Origin: UBA7702 sp051866595
GTDB lineage: Bacteria > Bacillota > Dehalobacteriia > UBA7702
DNA length: 53,510 nt
Direction of reading: 5' to 3'
NCBI GenBank assembly: GCA_051866595.1
Contig: JBJDXI010000069.1
Coordinates: forward strand, 1-53,510
Shown here: positions 22,166 to 30,595 of the stretch, one piece after another
Layout of the letters: each line of letters begins with the position of its first letter
Numbering within the stretch: position 1 is the first letter of the stretch
Translations under genes and position numbers: made by a program
The notes under the pieces: model-generated
Told to the model about the DNA's origin: nothing
Seen by the model: only the letters and a program-made list of their open reading frames with translations
The model's database searches: none

Positions 22166-22184
22166 GATGCTCCCGCCTTTCTCT

Positions 22185-23198
22185 TTATTCACTCATGGCG
22201 TAAAGGGGAGAAAGTCCCTTTTCCGCCCGTTCCAGTGCGGTAACCGCGTAAAACGCCTGTTCCGTGGCGATGGCGTCGGAGGAGTTCAGCGCTTTGGTGT
22301 GGGTATAGGAGCCGTCGTCCAGACGGTAGGTCATCAGGGCGTCAAAAACGCTGTGATCACCTTTGACAAAGCGCTCATCCTCCACGGAAACGCCCAGAGA
22401 AGATAAGGCCGTCAGCACCTGAGCGGAGCTTTCGGCGTTGGGTTCCTCCCAGGAGGAGTAACCACCGTCGTCATCCTGAACGGCGCTGAGATAATCCAGG
22501 GCCTTTTCCACCACCGGTGAAACGTCTTCTCTGTCTTTATAGAAGGCCAGTGCCTGCAAGGCCATGGCGGTAATGTCCACATCACCGTCGGCGCCGGCGT
22601 CCAGGGAGAACGAACCATCCTCATTCTGGGAAGCCAGAATTTTCTGAAGGTACATTTCCGCCGTGGCCTGTGTCGCCGCGTCGGGGTTTTCCGGCAGCTC
22701 GTAAGTACCGGAATTCAAAGCGATCAGCGCCCAGATGGGTCCGTTGAGCCCCTGGATGCAGACTTTATCAAAATCCGCCAGAGGAATCAGCAGGTTGTAA
22801 CCGCCGACGTTCCCCGGATCTTTCCCCAGTGCCGTCAGAACCAGCACCGTCCGGGAATATTCGGTATACTTCGTCTGATCCAGCACACCGCCGCAATCGG
22901 TCACTTTCTGTTCCAGCAGTGAATAATAAGCGTCGTAAAAGCCATCGGGGACTTTGGAATCACTGCGGACAAGGGCGATCACGGCCCAATCGCCGCCGAC
23001 CTCGCCGACGGGAAGCTCCGACGCCCGGTCATAGAAGTAGCAGGCGGTCAGGTCCACCGCCTCTTCCACCGTGATTTCCGCGGGTTCCGCCGTTTCTGTA
23101 TCCATACTTTCGGTCTTTTCCTTTTCTTTGCCGCATCCGCATAACAGGACCATTGCCAAAAAACAGCAAAACAGCAAATACAATCCTTTTCTTTTCAT
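22185..23198 (-). CDS. Transcobalamin/terpene-cyclase-like alpha/alpha toroid lipoprotein
   Basis: 337 residues; lipobox LLCGC gives a lipidated Cys22. Residues about 45-330 are alpha-hairpin repeats of the prenyltransferase/squalene-oxidase superfamily with QNEDGSFSLDAGADGDVDIT and QDDDGGYSSW motifs, and ALGKDPGNVGGYNLLIPLAD, a segment shared with the 14009 protein. No catalytic Asp-rich terpene-cyclase motif (DXDD) is evident in the right place, and the protein is extracellular, so an enzyme role is unlikely. The N-terminal domain of intrinsic factor and transcobalamin has this fold. With its DUF4430 neighbour it looks like a split intrinsic factor. RBS TAAGGAGG precedes the ATG. Context: riboswitch C operon. 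Confidence 0.85.
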   Translation of the reverse strand: MKRKGLYLLFCCFLAMVLLCGCGKEKEKTESMDTETAEPAEITVEEAVDLTACYFYDRASELPVGEVGGDWAVIALVRSDSKVPDGFYDAYYSLLEQKVTDCGGVLDQTKYTEYSRTVLVLTALGKDPGNVGGYNLLIPLADFDKVCIQGLNGPIWALIALNSGTYELPENPDAATQATAEMYLQKILASQNEDGSFSLDAGADGDVDITAMALQALAFYKDREDVSPVVEKALDYLSAVQDDDGGYSSWEEPNAESSAQVLTALSSLGVSVEDERFVKGDHSVFDALMTYRLDDGSYTHTKALNSSDAIATEQAFYAVTALERAEKGLSPLYAMSE

Positions 23199-23208
23199 CT
23201 CTTCCTCC

Positions 23209-25620
23209 TTAATACAAATGTCGGATATATCGGTCTACCCAGCGTTTCACATACCGGGAGTGTTTTTTCGCGAAGGTTTTCGCCTCTTCCCGCAGAAGGG
23301 CAAAAACGTGACGCCGCAGGGGAGAAACGGAATGATCGCTGAACACCGCCTCCCGATGGAGGCGCACCGCCATTCCGTAACGAAGGGACAGCCCCTCGCC
23401 GCCAAGTTCTTCCAGCTCGGATTCCATATCCTCCAGCGAGCCGTTTTTCCGTTTCAAACCACCGGCGCCGAGGAGATTCAGGGTATCGCAGAACAGCAGA
23501 TTCACCGCCTGACGGTCATCGGCTTCGGCCAGCTCCCGTCGGCGTTTTTGCATCACCTTCCGGCGGCGGAGCCACAAAACGAAGAAAGCGGCCAGGAGCA
23601 GGAAAATAAAGACGCCGGCGAAAACAGCGATCCATACCGGCGAAAAACCGGATTTCCCGGGATCACTTTGATCTTCGTCCTCCTCGATATCCTCGTAATT
23701 ATCCTGTTCCATCTGAACCATCCCCTGTTGATTGCTCTGGCTGTCCAGCGTATCGGAGATCTGTTCTTTCATCTGATCGGGACGTTCCATCACAAAGAGA
23801 TAGGGCGGCGTGACCTCAAAGGGAATCCAGCCCACTCCGTCACGGTAATATTCCACCCAGGCGTGGGCGTTTTCACCGGTCACCGTGATGGGTTTCCCCT
23901 CCCCGGCTCCGGCGGCATCCGTCGGCGTGATGATATATCCTTCCACATAGCGGGAAGGAATCCCGTAATAGCGGAACATCAGCGCCGCCGCTGTGGCATA
24001 GTGAACGGAATAGCCCTCGCCGCTGTTTTCCAGAAAATTACGGCAGAAATCGGTGCCGTCTTTCGGCGCGGACACATCTTCGTTATACGTTACATTTGTC
24101 AGGAGTTCATCTAAAATCCCCTGCATGGCAACGTTGTACGCGGTGTGGCCCGCCGAAAGATCCGCCTCTCCGAGATGGGTTTTCAGAACCGAGAGCGTTT
24201 CTTCGGGGATCGTAAGGTACGTATCATAAACAAATGACCGGTAAGCCGCTTCATTTTCAAGATAGCGAAGGGTTTCCTCATTTCCGGCGGCGGCCTGTTC
24301 TTTCAGGATTTGCCCCAGTTCCGCGGCGGCCTTCACCTGATTGGAAACGATGGTATAGGTCACGTTTTCCGGATCGTCATAATCCGCCGGGCAGGGCGCT
24401 TCATCCCCAATACGGGAAGCGGCTTTGCCGATACCACCGTCGGTATACTCATAGGGACTGTAAACATATCGATTCCCGGCATGAAGATTACGGACGGTTA
24501 CGGTGATTTCCTCGGTCTCCCGTCCGGCGGCGGAGGCCGCCGAAGAAAGCTGAGACATCCCGTAAAAACCACTGTTGTGCAGCCAATAAAAGGTATCGGC
24601 GTATTTATAAAGGGTTTCCCGATCTACCGGTTCCCAACCTTGGGAGGTATAAACGGAACCGACATACCCCCGAAGATAGAGGGAGCAGGGATCCGACATC
24701 GTCACTTCCAGGGCCGGTTTATCTTCCCGTTCCAGCGGCGCCGTCTCCTTGAGACGTCCTTCGGGGAAGTTGTTTGTCTCATCACGCTCCCAGCGCAGAT
24801 TTTCAGCGAAAGAGACCAGCTGTTTTTCCAGGGCGGAGCACATTTCCGGTTTATCATAGCCATTGGTAAAAATCCCGGTGAGGGGCAAGAGACAAAGGGC
24901 CATGACAATAACGGCGGCGATACCGCCGGAAAACAAAAGAGCCCCGCCGCCGCTTTTACCCGATGCAATGCCGCTGATCCCGGCCATAAAGAGTAGAAAC
25001 AAGGCAAGAGAAAGCAGACTGTACCATACCCAGGATGGAGATACCACCGCCGGGATCAGCAGAACAAAGAGGAAAAGCAAGGCAAGAAAAAGCATCAGAC
25101 GACCGCGGCCCAGTACTATATGGACGGTCAGCATAGACATCACCGCGATAACCGGCAAAAGAAACACCGTCACGGCCAGAGACTCACTGTAAAGACCTGA
25201 AACCGCTGTCCGCAGATAAATCAGACGAAACGCGGCGCCCCAGAGATCTTTCAGACCGTTGAGAATCACGGCCAGACCGTCCCGGAACAACGCGCCGCCG
25301 AACAGAAGTACCGCGACCATCAGCAGTACCGAAGCCAGGGAAATTCCCCGGCGCCAACGGGGTTTATCATAACAGAAAAAGGTCACACCCAAACAAAGGG
25401 CACACCAGATCACAAGAACCGACCCGTTGCAGGGAACCGAAATCAGCGTCAGCACAACGCCGCCGAAGGAAACAAGAAAAAGCAAGGCCAAAGCCAAGAG
25501 AGTAAAAAGATGGAATCTTTCCGTTTTCGGGTCCGTTTCAGTCCGCGGCTCCCATCCAAAAGTCATACCACCGGCTTGTTCCCGTGGTTTCTTTACGCGT
25601 TTAATCGAAATCATCATCAA
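23209..25620 (-). CDS. TgpA-like membrane transglutaminase-fold protein, catalytic Cys position is Ser
   Basis: 803 residues: six or more N-terminal membrane helices (about 40-235), a large extracellular part with a transglutaminase-like core (about 480-620), one more membrane helix near residue 680 and a cytoplasmic tail. The core motif reads GYSVHYATAAALMFRYYGIP where catalytic members have Cys at the Ser (about residue 538). The His motif ENAHAW is kept and the Asp motif reads FEVTPPY. It may therefore bind or process peptide differently, or be inactive. DUF58-MoxR-transglutaminase triads are common, with an assumed role in assembling or maturing surface proteins. The start overlaps the DUF58 stop, so translation is coupled. 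Confidence 0.88.
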   Translation of the reverse strand: MMMISIKRVKKPREQAGGMTFGWEPRTETDPKTERFHLFTLLALALLFLVSFGGVVLTLISVPCNGSVLVIWCALCLGVTFFCYDKPRWRRGISLASVLLMVAVLLFGGALFRDGLAVILNGLKDLWGAAFRLIYLRTAVSGLYSESLAVTVFLLPVIAVMSMLTVHIVLGRGRLMLFLALLFLFVLLIPAVVSPSWVWYSLLSLALFLLFMAGISGIASGKSGGGALLFSGGIAAVIVMALCLLPLTGIFTNGYDKPEMCSALEKQLVSFAENLRWERDETNNFPEGRLKETAPLEREDKPALEVTMSDPCSLYLRGYVGSVYTSQGWEPVDRETLYKYADTFYWLHNSGFYGMSQLSSAASAAGRETEEITVTVRNLHAGNRYVYSPYEYTDGGIGKAASRIGDEAPCPADYDDPENVTYTIVSNQVKAAAELGQILKEQAAAGNEETLRYLENEAAYRSFVYDTYLTIPEETLSVLKTHLGEADLSAGHTAYNVAMQGILDELLTNVTYNEDVSAPKDGTDFCRNFLENSGEGYSVHYATAAALMFRYYGIPSRYVEGYIITPTDAAGAGEGKPITVTGENAHAWVEYYRDGVGWIPFEVTPPYLFVMERPDQMKEQISDTLDSQSNQQGMVQMEQDNYEDIEEDEDQSDPGKSGFSPVWIAVFAGVFIFLLLAAFFVLWLRRRKVMQKRRRELAEADDRQAVNLLFCDTLNLLGAGGLKRKNGSLEDMESELEELGGEGLSLRYGMAVRLHREAVFSDHSVSPLRRHVFALLREEAKTFAKKHSRYVKRWVDRYIRHLY

Positions 25621-26783
25621 ATCAACACCTGATACAGTGCGTTCCGGTAATTCTCCGGCGTTACGGCATACACCTCGCCGCCGGCAAAATCCGTACCGGA
25701 TTCCCGTTCCGAGCAGAGGATCATCGTTTTCCGCACCGTCTGAGGCAGAACGGAAAACGTTTCCGAGGGAGAGGAAGCGATATAAACAATATTGGAGTAA
25801 CTGCCGTGATCTCCGGTTTTCAAATATCCCTCCACCGTATCCTCTTCACCGCGGATTTCCGAAACGGACAGGATCTCCGGCAGAATGAGCTGAAAGGATT
25901 CCTCGGAATCAATACGGTGACCGACAAAGGTTCCGTTTTCCGAACGAAGCCAGCCAACGGTATGCGCGGCATTCATTTCCGTCAGACGATGGGAAAGAGA
26001 GAGCAGGATTTCGCCTAAAGCGTGGCGCGCCGAAGGCGAAGTCCAAGGTTGCCCCGGAGGACAGACACGTTCAAAGAGAATCAGCACCGATTCATTCACC
26101 GGCAGGCTGGCCTCGCGGATCATCAGCCGGTCGTATTTCCCCGTCAGTTTCCAATGGATACTGCGAAGGGCGTCACCGGGCTCGTAATCACGGACGGCGA
26201 AAGTCTCCGAGGGATCGTTCCCCGCTTTGTAAGGAGAAAAACGGTCACATTCCGGTTCGGTCACACCGCTTTTCGCCACCGTAACATCGATGGGGAAAAG
26301 CTCCGGCAGAATCAGGGCGTATTGTGATAATTCCTTTGGAACGAAAAGAGCCGCCGTTCCAAAAGAATCATACACTTTCAGACTTTTCACGGTGACCGCC
26401 GCTTTTCCGCAGTGAGCGGAAACAGCATGAAAGGAAGACACCGCCCGGCCCCGGCCGGGAACCACCAGAGCAACGGTATCCTCCGCCTTTTCTCCGGTAA
26501 AAAGATTTTTTATTTCCACAACGACTCGGAGCACCGGAAAAGGACAGCGGCAGGGATTTTCCACGGCAATCTCTCCGGAAACAGGCTCTCCCGGCCCGGA
26601 CAGATCGCCAAGGGACAGCGATACTTCCATCCTGGGCGCGAAGAGGCGGTTCAGCACCGAGGAAACAGCGATTATCAGCAGTACCGCGGCGATCAGTAAC
26701 AGAGGAAGAATACTCTCCCCAAAAATCGCCAGCACCAGCAGGGCCACAACAATGCCGCTGACATACAGAACACGTTTATTCAT
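25617..26783 (-). CDS. DUF58 family protein
   Basis: 388 residues with two N-terminal membrane helices, a beta-rich region (about 60-190) and the DUF58 signature VRDYEPGDALRSIHWKLTGK with LMIREAS following. DUF58 proteins carry a von Willebrand A-like fold and act with MoxR ATPases as chaperone-like pairs. It overlaps the MoxR stop by 8 bases and the transglutaminase-fold gene by 4 bases, so all three are translationally coupled. The role in this operon is probably assembly or activation of the surface proteins encoded around it (inference). Confidence 0.92.
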   Translation of the reverse strand: MNKRVLYVSGIVVALLVLAIFGESILPLLLIAAVLLIIAVSSVLNRLFAPRMEVSLSLGDLSGPGEPVSGEIAVENPCRCPFPVLRVVVEIKNLFTGEKAEDTVALVVPGRGRAVSSFHAVSAHCGKAAVTVKSLKVYDSFGTAALFVPKELSQYALILPELFPIDVTVAKSGVTEPECDRFSPYKAGNDPSETFAVRDYEPGDALRSIHWKLTGKYDRLMIREASLPVNESVLILFERVCPPGQPWTSPSARHALGEILLSLSHRLTEMNAAHTVGWLRSENGTFVGHRIDSEESFQLILPEILSVSEIRGEEDTVEGYLKTGDHGSYSNIVYIASSPSETFSVLPQTVRKTMILCSERESGTDFAGGEVYAVTPENYRNALYQVLI

Positions 26784-27729
26784 AGCGTGATCCCTTTCCC
26801 GTTACCGGCATCATCACCGAAGAGAGCAGTTCCGCCGTGATGTCCCCGGCGGAAGTTCCCGTCAGCCGCGCCTTTGGCTGGAGCATCAGACGGTGTCCTA
26901 CCACATCGGGGAAGACCGCGGCAATATCCTCGGGAATCACGTAATTCCGACCTTCGATAAAGGCATGGGCTTTGCCCATACGGCTCAGCGCCAGGGCGCC
27001 CCTAGGGCTTAACCCCTGCAGTACCAGATCATGACAGCGGGTCGCCTCCGCCAGGGAGGTAATATATTCGTAAATGGCATCGGCAACATATACGTCCGTC
27101 ACCTCTTCCCTGAGGGCCACCAGTCCTTCGGCATCCATCTTACATTCGATACGGTCCAACGGATTGGCGGAATGGCGGTCTTTCAGAATGTTCACCTGAC
27201 TTTGGAAATCCGGGTACCCCATCCGGGTCCGAATCATAAACCGGTCCAACTGGGAGTCGGGGAGCATCTGGGTACCGGCGGAGCCCACGGGATTCTGGGT
27301 GGCAATCACCACAAAGGGACGGGGCACTTCCCGGGTCACGCCGTCCACGGTGACACGGAATTCTTCCATAACCTCCAGCAGCGCCGACTGGGTGCGGCTG
27401 GAGGTACGGTTGATTTCATCGGCCAGAAAGAGATTCGTCATCACAGCACCGGGTTTATACTCAAAATTCCCCGTCGATTTGTCATAAACCGAAAAGCCCA
27501 CAATATCCGAGGGCATACTGTCAGAGGTCAGCTGAACCCGTTTGTAATCCAATCCCAATACCTTGCTGAAGGCCAGCGCCAGCGTGGTTTTGCCGACACC
27601 GGGGACGTCATCGAGAAGGATGTGCCCTCCGGAAAGCATCGCCATCAGAACTTTGGCGATGATCTCATCCTTCCCGATGATGACTTTTTTGATTTCAGAC
27701 AAAATATCGTTTACCTGTTGATTCATCAT
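26776..27729 (-). CDS. MoxR-type AAA+ ATPase
   Basis: 317 residues. Walker A DVPGVGKTTLALAF, Walker B NLFLADEINR, sensor 1 VIATQNPVG and sensor 2 in SPRGALALSR are all present. MoxR ATPases act as chaperones for metal or cofactor insertion or for assembly of partner proteins, usually DUF58/VWA proteins encoded next door, as here. Cytoplasmic. It starts 15 bases after the preceding DUF4430 gene, with GAAAGGGATC as RBS, and is the second gene of the riboswitch C operon. Confidence 0.95.
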   Translation of the reverse strand: MMNQQVNDILSEIKKVIIGKDEIIAKVLMAMLSGGHILLDDVPGVGKTTLALAFSKVLGLDYKRVQLTSDSMPSDIVGFSVYDKSTGNFEYKPGAVMTNLFLADEINRTSSRTQSALLEVMEEFRVTVDGVTREVPRPFVVIATQNPVGSAGTQMLPDSQLDRFMIRTRMGYPDFQSQVNILKDRHSANPLDRIECKMDAEGLVALREEVTDVYVADAIYEYITSLAEATRCHDLVLQGLSPRGALALSRMGKAHAFIEGRNYVIPEDIAAVFPDVVGHRLMLQPKARLTGTSAGDITAELLSSVMMPVTGKGSRYE

Positions 27730-27744
27730 AACGATCCCTTTCGA

Positions 27745-29799
27745 TCAATAAGATTCAATAAATTTTTCGGGATACTCCCCGGCGGCGCCGTTCAGCCCGC
27801 CGATGTCGCGTCCCAGATTCAGTGTGAACCGAATGGAAAGCCGCTGACCGTCATTGAGATAAACGCCGCTCAAACCGCAATTGGGATAAAACTCATCCAC
27901 GGCGATATTCCAGCCGGATTTGGCATAGAAATCCATCTCTCCGAGACTGTCCGGACTCCAGACTCCGGTTTCCGAGGCGCCGTCCCTGTCAAGGTATTCC
28001 AGGAGACTGGCGGGAATTTCAACATTTGGAACAAGATTTTCTCCGTAGATCCGAGCCAGGTAAAACCCGCTGTCCAGCGTACCTGTAGAATCAAAGGAGA
28101 TATTACAGCTGTCAAAAAGCCGTTTCACCACATAAGACGCCGGTTCACCGTCGTAAATTTCCACTTGCGTCGGCGGAACGATGTATCCCAGGCCCAGCGT
28201 AGTGGCTTCCACGCTGACGGTGGCATAACCGATGGGCCCGTCGTTCCGGTGATAGGTCAGGTGGAAAATATAGAGAGCGTTATAGCCCTCGTCATCCTTG
28301 ACGTAAACCGTCACCTCATTCTCCGGCGAAGATAGATTCAGAAGATAGCTGGTCTTTTCGTTTTCCCCCTCAAGCCGCACAGGGCTTCCGTTCAGCTTCA
28401 CCGAAATGTTGCTGGAATAGAGACGCTCTCCGTGATAATCATAAGCGATCAGATCCACGGTGTATTTGCTGTTGTTCACCGTCATGGGATCCGTCAGATT
28501 GCATTGGATCGTCGGCGCGTGGGCTTTATCGGGAATTGGATTTTCCGCTGTGGCCTGCTGCCGTTCAAAATAGATCTTATAGCTGCGGGAAACTTTCTGA
28601 TCGCCGTCTTTCGCCGTGATGGTCACGGTGTTTTCACCGTGGGAAAGTTCCATACTGAATTTTCCGTTTCCGTCGCTCTGCTGGGTTTTACCGCCGTTCA
28701 GACGCACCGATATTTTGGCGTTTTCGCTGTTGACCATCCATACGGAAAAAGCGAGGTTCGCCTCGGAAACGGTCATGCCGTCGGTGAGATCGGTCTCGAA
28801 ATCAAAAATACCGGAACTGATATAGGTAACCGTGTAAGTTTCCTCTTTGCGCAGGCCGTTTTTCTCGGCGGAAAGGACGAAAACATTGGCGCCGTCTTTC
28901 AGCCGCACCCGGTAGCTGCCGGCACTGCCTTCGGTTTTTTCACCGTTCAGCGTCACCGTTAACGGCGTGTCTTCTCCAAGATAGGAGGCATCGGCCGTAA
29001 AGGAAAGAAGATCCCGGTCTACGGTCTGATCTTTCAGAGATGTATTGATCACAAGGCTTTTCGTATCCAGATAAACGGTATAGTCTTTATAAGGCGAGGC
29101 GACGATTTTGCCGGAAGCGTCGGCATAATCGATCTTAACCCGAATGGTGTTTTTTCCTTCGGTAAGATCCACTTTGCCGTTGAACTGGGGAACCAGATGC
29201 CCGTTGACAAAAACCTGAACCTCTTTGGGGCTTAACGAGGAATCTTTATGACGGATAGAAAAGGAGTAATCCTTTACGGTTACCGTCTCGCCGTCTTTGA
29301 TGGAAGTGGTGAAATACTCCGTAGAGGTGGTATTTCCGTTTTCCGTATTGCCGCCGGCGATACCGTTATTTCCCGGTGAAGCGGGAGCATCCGCCGTGGA
29401 TTGAGAAGTAGAGGATGGTTTTTGCTCTGTTTCCGGATCACTGTCGTTCCCTTCGGGCTGGGCCGATTCTTCCTCTTCTTCCTCAGGCTCCGATTCCTCT
29501 TCTTTTTCATCGTTCAGCGCTTCATCGCTGAGTTCCTGTTCCTCCCCATCGGTCTGTTCCGAAGCGACGGGAACCGGAATATAAACATTTTCATCGGTTT
29601 CCCCTTCGCAATCCAGCACGGAAGATTCCGCATCCCAGGAAGAGGAAGCTCCCGCAATGGGGTTTTCCGGAGCCGTTTCCCCGGCGAAAAGAGCACCGCA
29701 GCCCAAAATAAGAAAAAAGGCAATAAGGAGCAAACCCATTCCCACAGACGACGCCCTCTCCCGGTAAAAGGAAAGGCACCGGCTGAGAATCGTTTTCAT
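27745..29799 (-). CDS. Membrane-anchored surface protein with beta-sandwich repeats and C-terminal DUF4430
   Basis: 684 residues. The N-terminus has a basic head and a hydrophobic stretch MGLLLIAFFLILGCGALFAG with a possible lipobox ILGC (Cys34). Residues about 60-150 are a Glu/Ser/Pro-rich spacer likely to cross the cell wall. About four cadherin-like/Ig-like beta modules follow (150-520), each with an N-G-...-TV pattern (VRLKDGANVFVLSAEKNG, MELSHGENTVTI). Residues about 530-680 are a DUF4430 domain: GLGYIVPPTQVEI, SGWNIAVDEFYPNCGL, LNLGRDIGG. First gene behind cobalamin riboswitch C, with an unusually long leader of about 790 bases. RBS GGGGG 6 nt before the ATG. Likely an extracellular ligand-binding component. 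Confidence 0.85.
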   Translation of the reverse strand: MKTILSRCLSFYRERASSVGMGLLLIAFFLILGCGALFAGETAPENPIAGASSSWDAESSVLDCEGETDENVYIPVPVASEQTDGEEQELSDEALNDEKEEESEPEEEEEESAQPEGNDSDPETEQKPSSTSQSTADAPASPGNNGIAGGNTENGNTTSTEYFTTSIKDGETVTVKDYSFSIRHKDSSLSPKEVQVFVNGHLVPQFNGKVDLTEGKNTIRVKIDYADASGKIVASPYKDYTVYLDTKSLVINTSLKDQTVDRDLLSFTADASYLGEDTPLTVTLNGEKTEGSAGSYRVRLKDGANVFVLSAEKNGLRKEETYTVTYISSGIFDFETDLTDGMTVSEANLAFSVWMVNSENAKISVRLNGGKTQQSDGNGKFSMELSHGENTVTITAKDGDQKVSRSYKIYFERQQATAENPIPDKAHAPTIQCNLTDPMTVNNSKYTVDLIAYDYHGERLYSSNISVKLNGSPVRLEGENEKTSYLLNLSSPENEVTVYVKDDEGYNALYIFHLTYHRNDGPIGYATVSVEATTLGLGYIVPPTQVEIYDGEPASYVVKRLFDSCNISFDSTGTLDSGFYLARIYGENLVPNVEIPASLLEYLDRDGASETGVWSPDSLGEMDFYAKSGWNIAVDEFYPNCGLSGVYLNDGQRLSIRFTLNLGRDIGGLNGAAGEYPEKFIESY

Positions 29800-29974
29800 G
29801 AAACGCCCCCTTCCGGTCTCCTCATTTTACAAACAGCAGAAAGGCAGCAAGCTCACGCCTGCCGCTTTCCGCAAAGAGGAGAATAAGAGAAAAAGAATAA
29901 CGAATATAACGCGTTTTACAACTCACGAAGGATGATTTCCCGGGAGTCTTATCGGGAGCATCCATTCGTCAAAA

Positions 29975-30235
29975 ATGCAGAGAAACAGCGAGGGCCGCCG
30001 GGGATCCACCCGTGTGCTGATGGATTCTTTCCCCGAAAACCGCCCTTGCGCGCCGACATACCTGTTTCTTCAAGGAGACTCCGTGGCGGGCATATCACCC
30101 CATCCCCGAAGAATACCGCGGCGCCTGCCGGTAAAGAGCCTTTGAATCCGATCCCTACGGCCCGTGTGCTGACCGTCTGAAACGGGGCTTTCCTTTCCCG
30201 GCAATCTATTACATCCTTTCGGAGACTCCTTTATG
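29975..30235 (-). ncRNA. Tandem structured RNA element of unknown class in the operon leader
   Basis: On the minus strand two units start with GGAGTCTCC (30229 and 30082) and each carries the identical 12-base loop TCAGCACACGGG (30172-30161 and 30020-30009). The loop is closed by different stems: ACGG/CCGT in unit 1, AATCCA/TGGATC in unit 2. Unit 2 continues with CGGGG/CCCCG, AGGGC/GCCCT and GAAACAG/CTGTTTC; unit 1 with TGCCGG/CCGGCA. Conserved loops on changed stems indicate RNA structure under selection. No reading frame fits. I do not recognise the class. A weak promoter (TTGTTT, 17, TATGAA near 30234-30262) could make it an independent RNA. Confidence 0.6.
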
Positions 30236-30269
30236 GTTTCATACCATTCCGAAAAGATATAAACAAAGA

Positions 30270-30332
30270 CAAAAAAAGTGCGCAGAATCAGACCGGAAGA
30301 AGAGGGTCTCCCGAGCCGACAACTGCACACGT
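30270..30332 (-). terminator. Second terminator in the leader of the DUF4430 operon
   Basis: CTGTGTGC-type arm pairs with GTGCGCAG arm (GTGTGCAG/CTGCGCAC) with inner GAGACC/GGTCTGA pairing, followed by TTTTTTT on the minus strand. Confidence 0.75.
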
Positions 30333-30354
30333 AAAACAATATAGAGTTTCCTAT

Positions 30355-30390
30355 TCAAAAAAAACCGCAAAAGCATTGAGCCTTTGCGGA
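30355..30390 (-). terminator. Terminator of cobalamin riboswitch C
   Basis: CCGCAAAGG/CTTTTGCGG hairpin followed by eight T on the minus strand, about 50 bases beyond the aptamer. It is the expected B12-dependent OFF terminator. Confidence 0.85.
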
Positions 30391-30424
30391 CGCCTGACAT
30401 CAACTGTATGTGGCAGCTGAACGT

Positions 30425-30590
30425 TCGATCGATCCGCCAAAGCAAGTATCCCGACTTAGATTCAACGCCCTTTCCCGCCTTCTCGATCATAGATCAATGG
30501 CATATGGGAACGGCTCATCATCACGGTGGCCATACCGCAGAGGAATTGCACCTCTATTCCATAGCTCTGGAATCGTTTTTTTCGATTGTA
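30425..30590 (-). promoter_or_regulatory. Cobalamin riboswitch C, leading the seven-gene operon
   Basis: Minus strand order: GGAATAGAGGTGCAATTCC, CTGCGGTATGGCCACCGTGATG, a degenerate B12 box (TGCCATTG), GGCGGGAAAGGGCG, and AAGTCGGGATACTTGC near the 3' end. These match the cobalamin riboswitch core in order and spacing, but several positions are changed (CACCG for CACTG, TGCCATTG for GCCACTG), so it is more divergent than A and B and could respond to another corrinoid or with altered affinity. It has a promoter upstream and a terminator downstream. Confidence 0.83.
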
Positions 30591-30595
30591 GATAT

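Noticed and set aside
22185..23198. Terpene cyclase or prenyltransferase enzyme
   Set aside because: The protein is a secreted lipoprotein, shows no catalytic DXDD-type motif in place, and sits in a cobalamin-riboswitch operon; a binding role fits better.
30000..30025. T-box-like GGGTGGATCC
   Set aside because: The T-box consensus needs a different following sequence and a specifier stem; the bases belong to the hairpin around TCAGCACACGGG.
30060..30120. FMN riboswitch-like segment (TTCGGGGATGGGGTGATATG)
   Set aside because: It resembles the first lines of the FMN core, but the rest of the conserved junctions do not follow; it is better explained as part of the tandem unassigned RNA.
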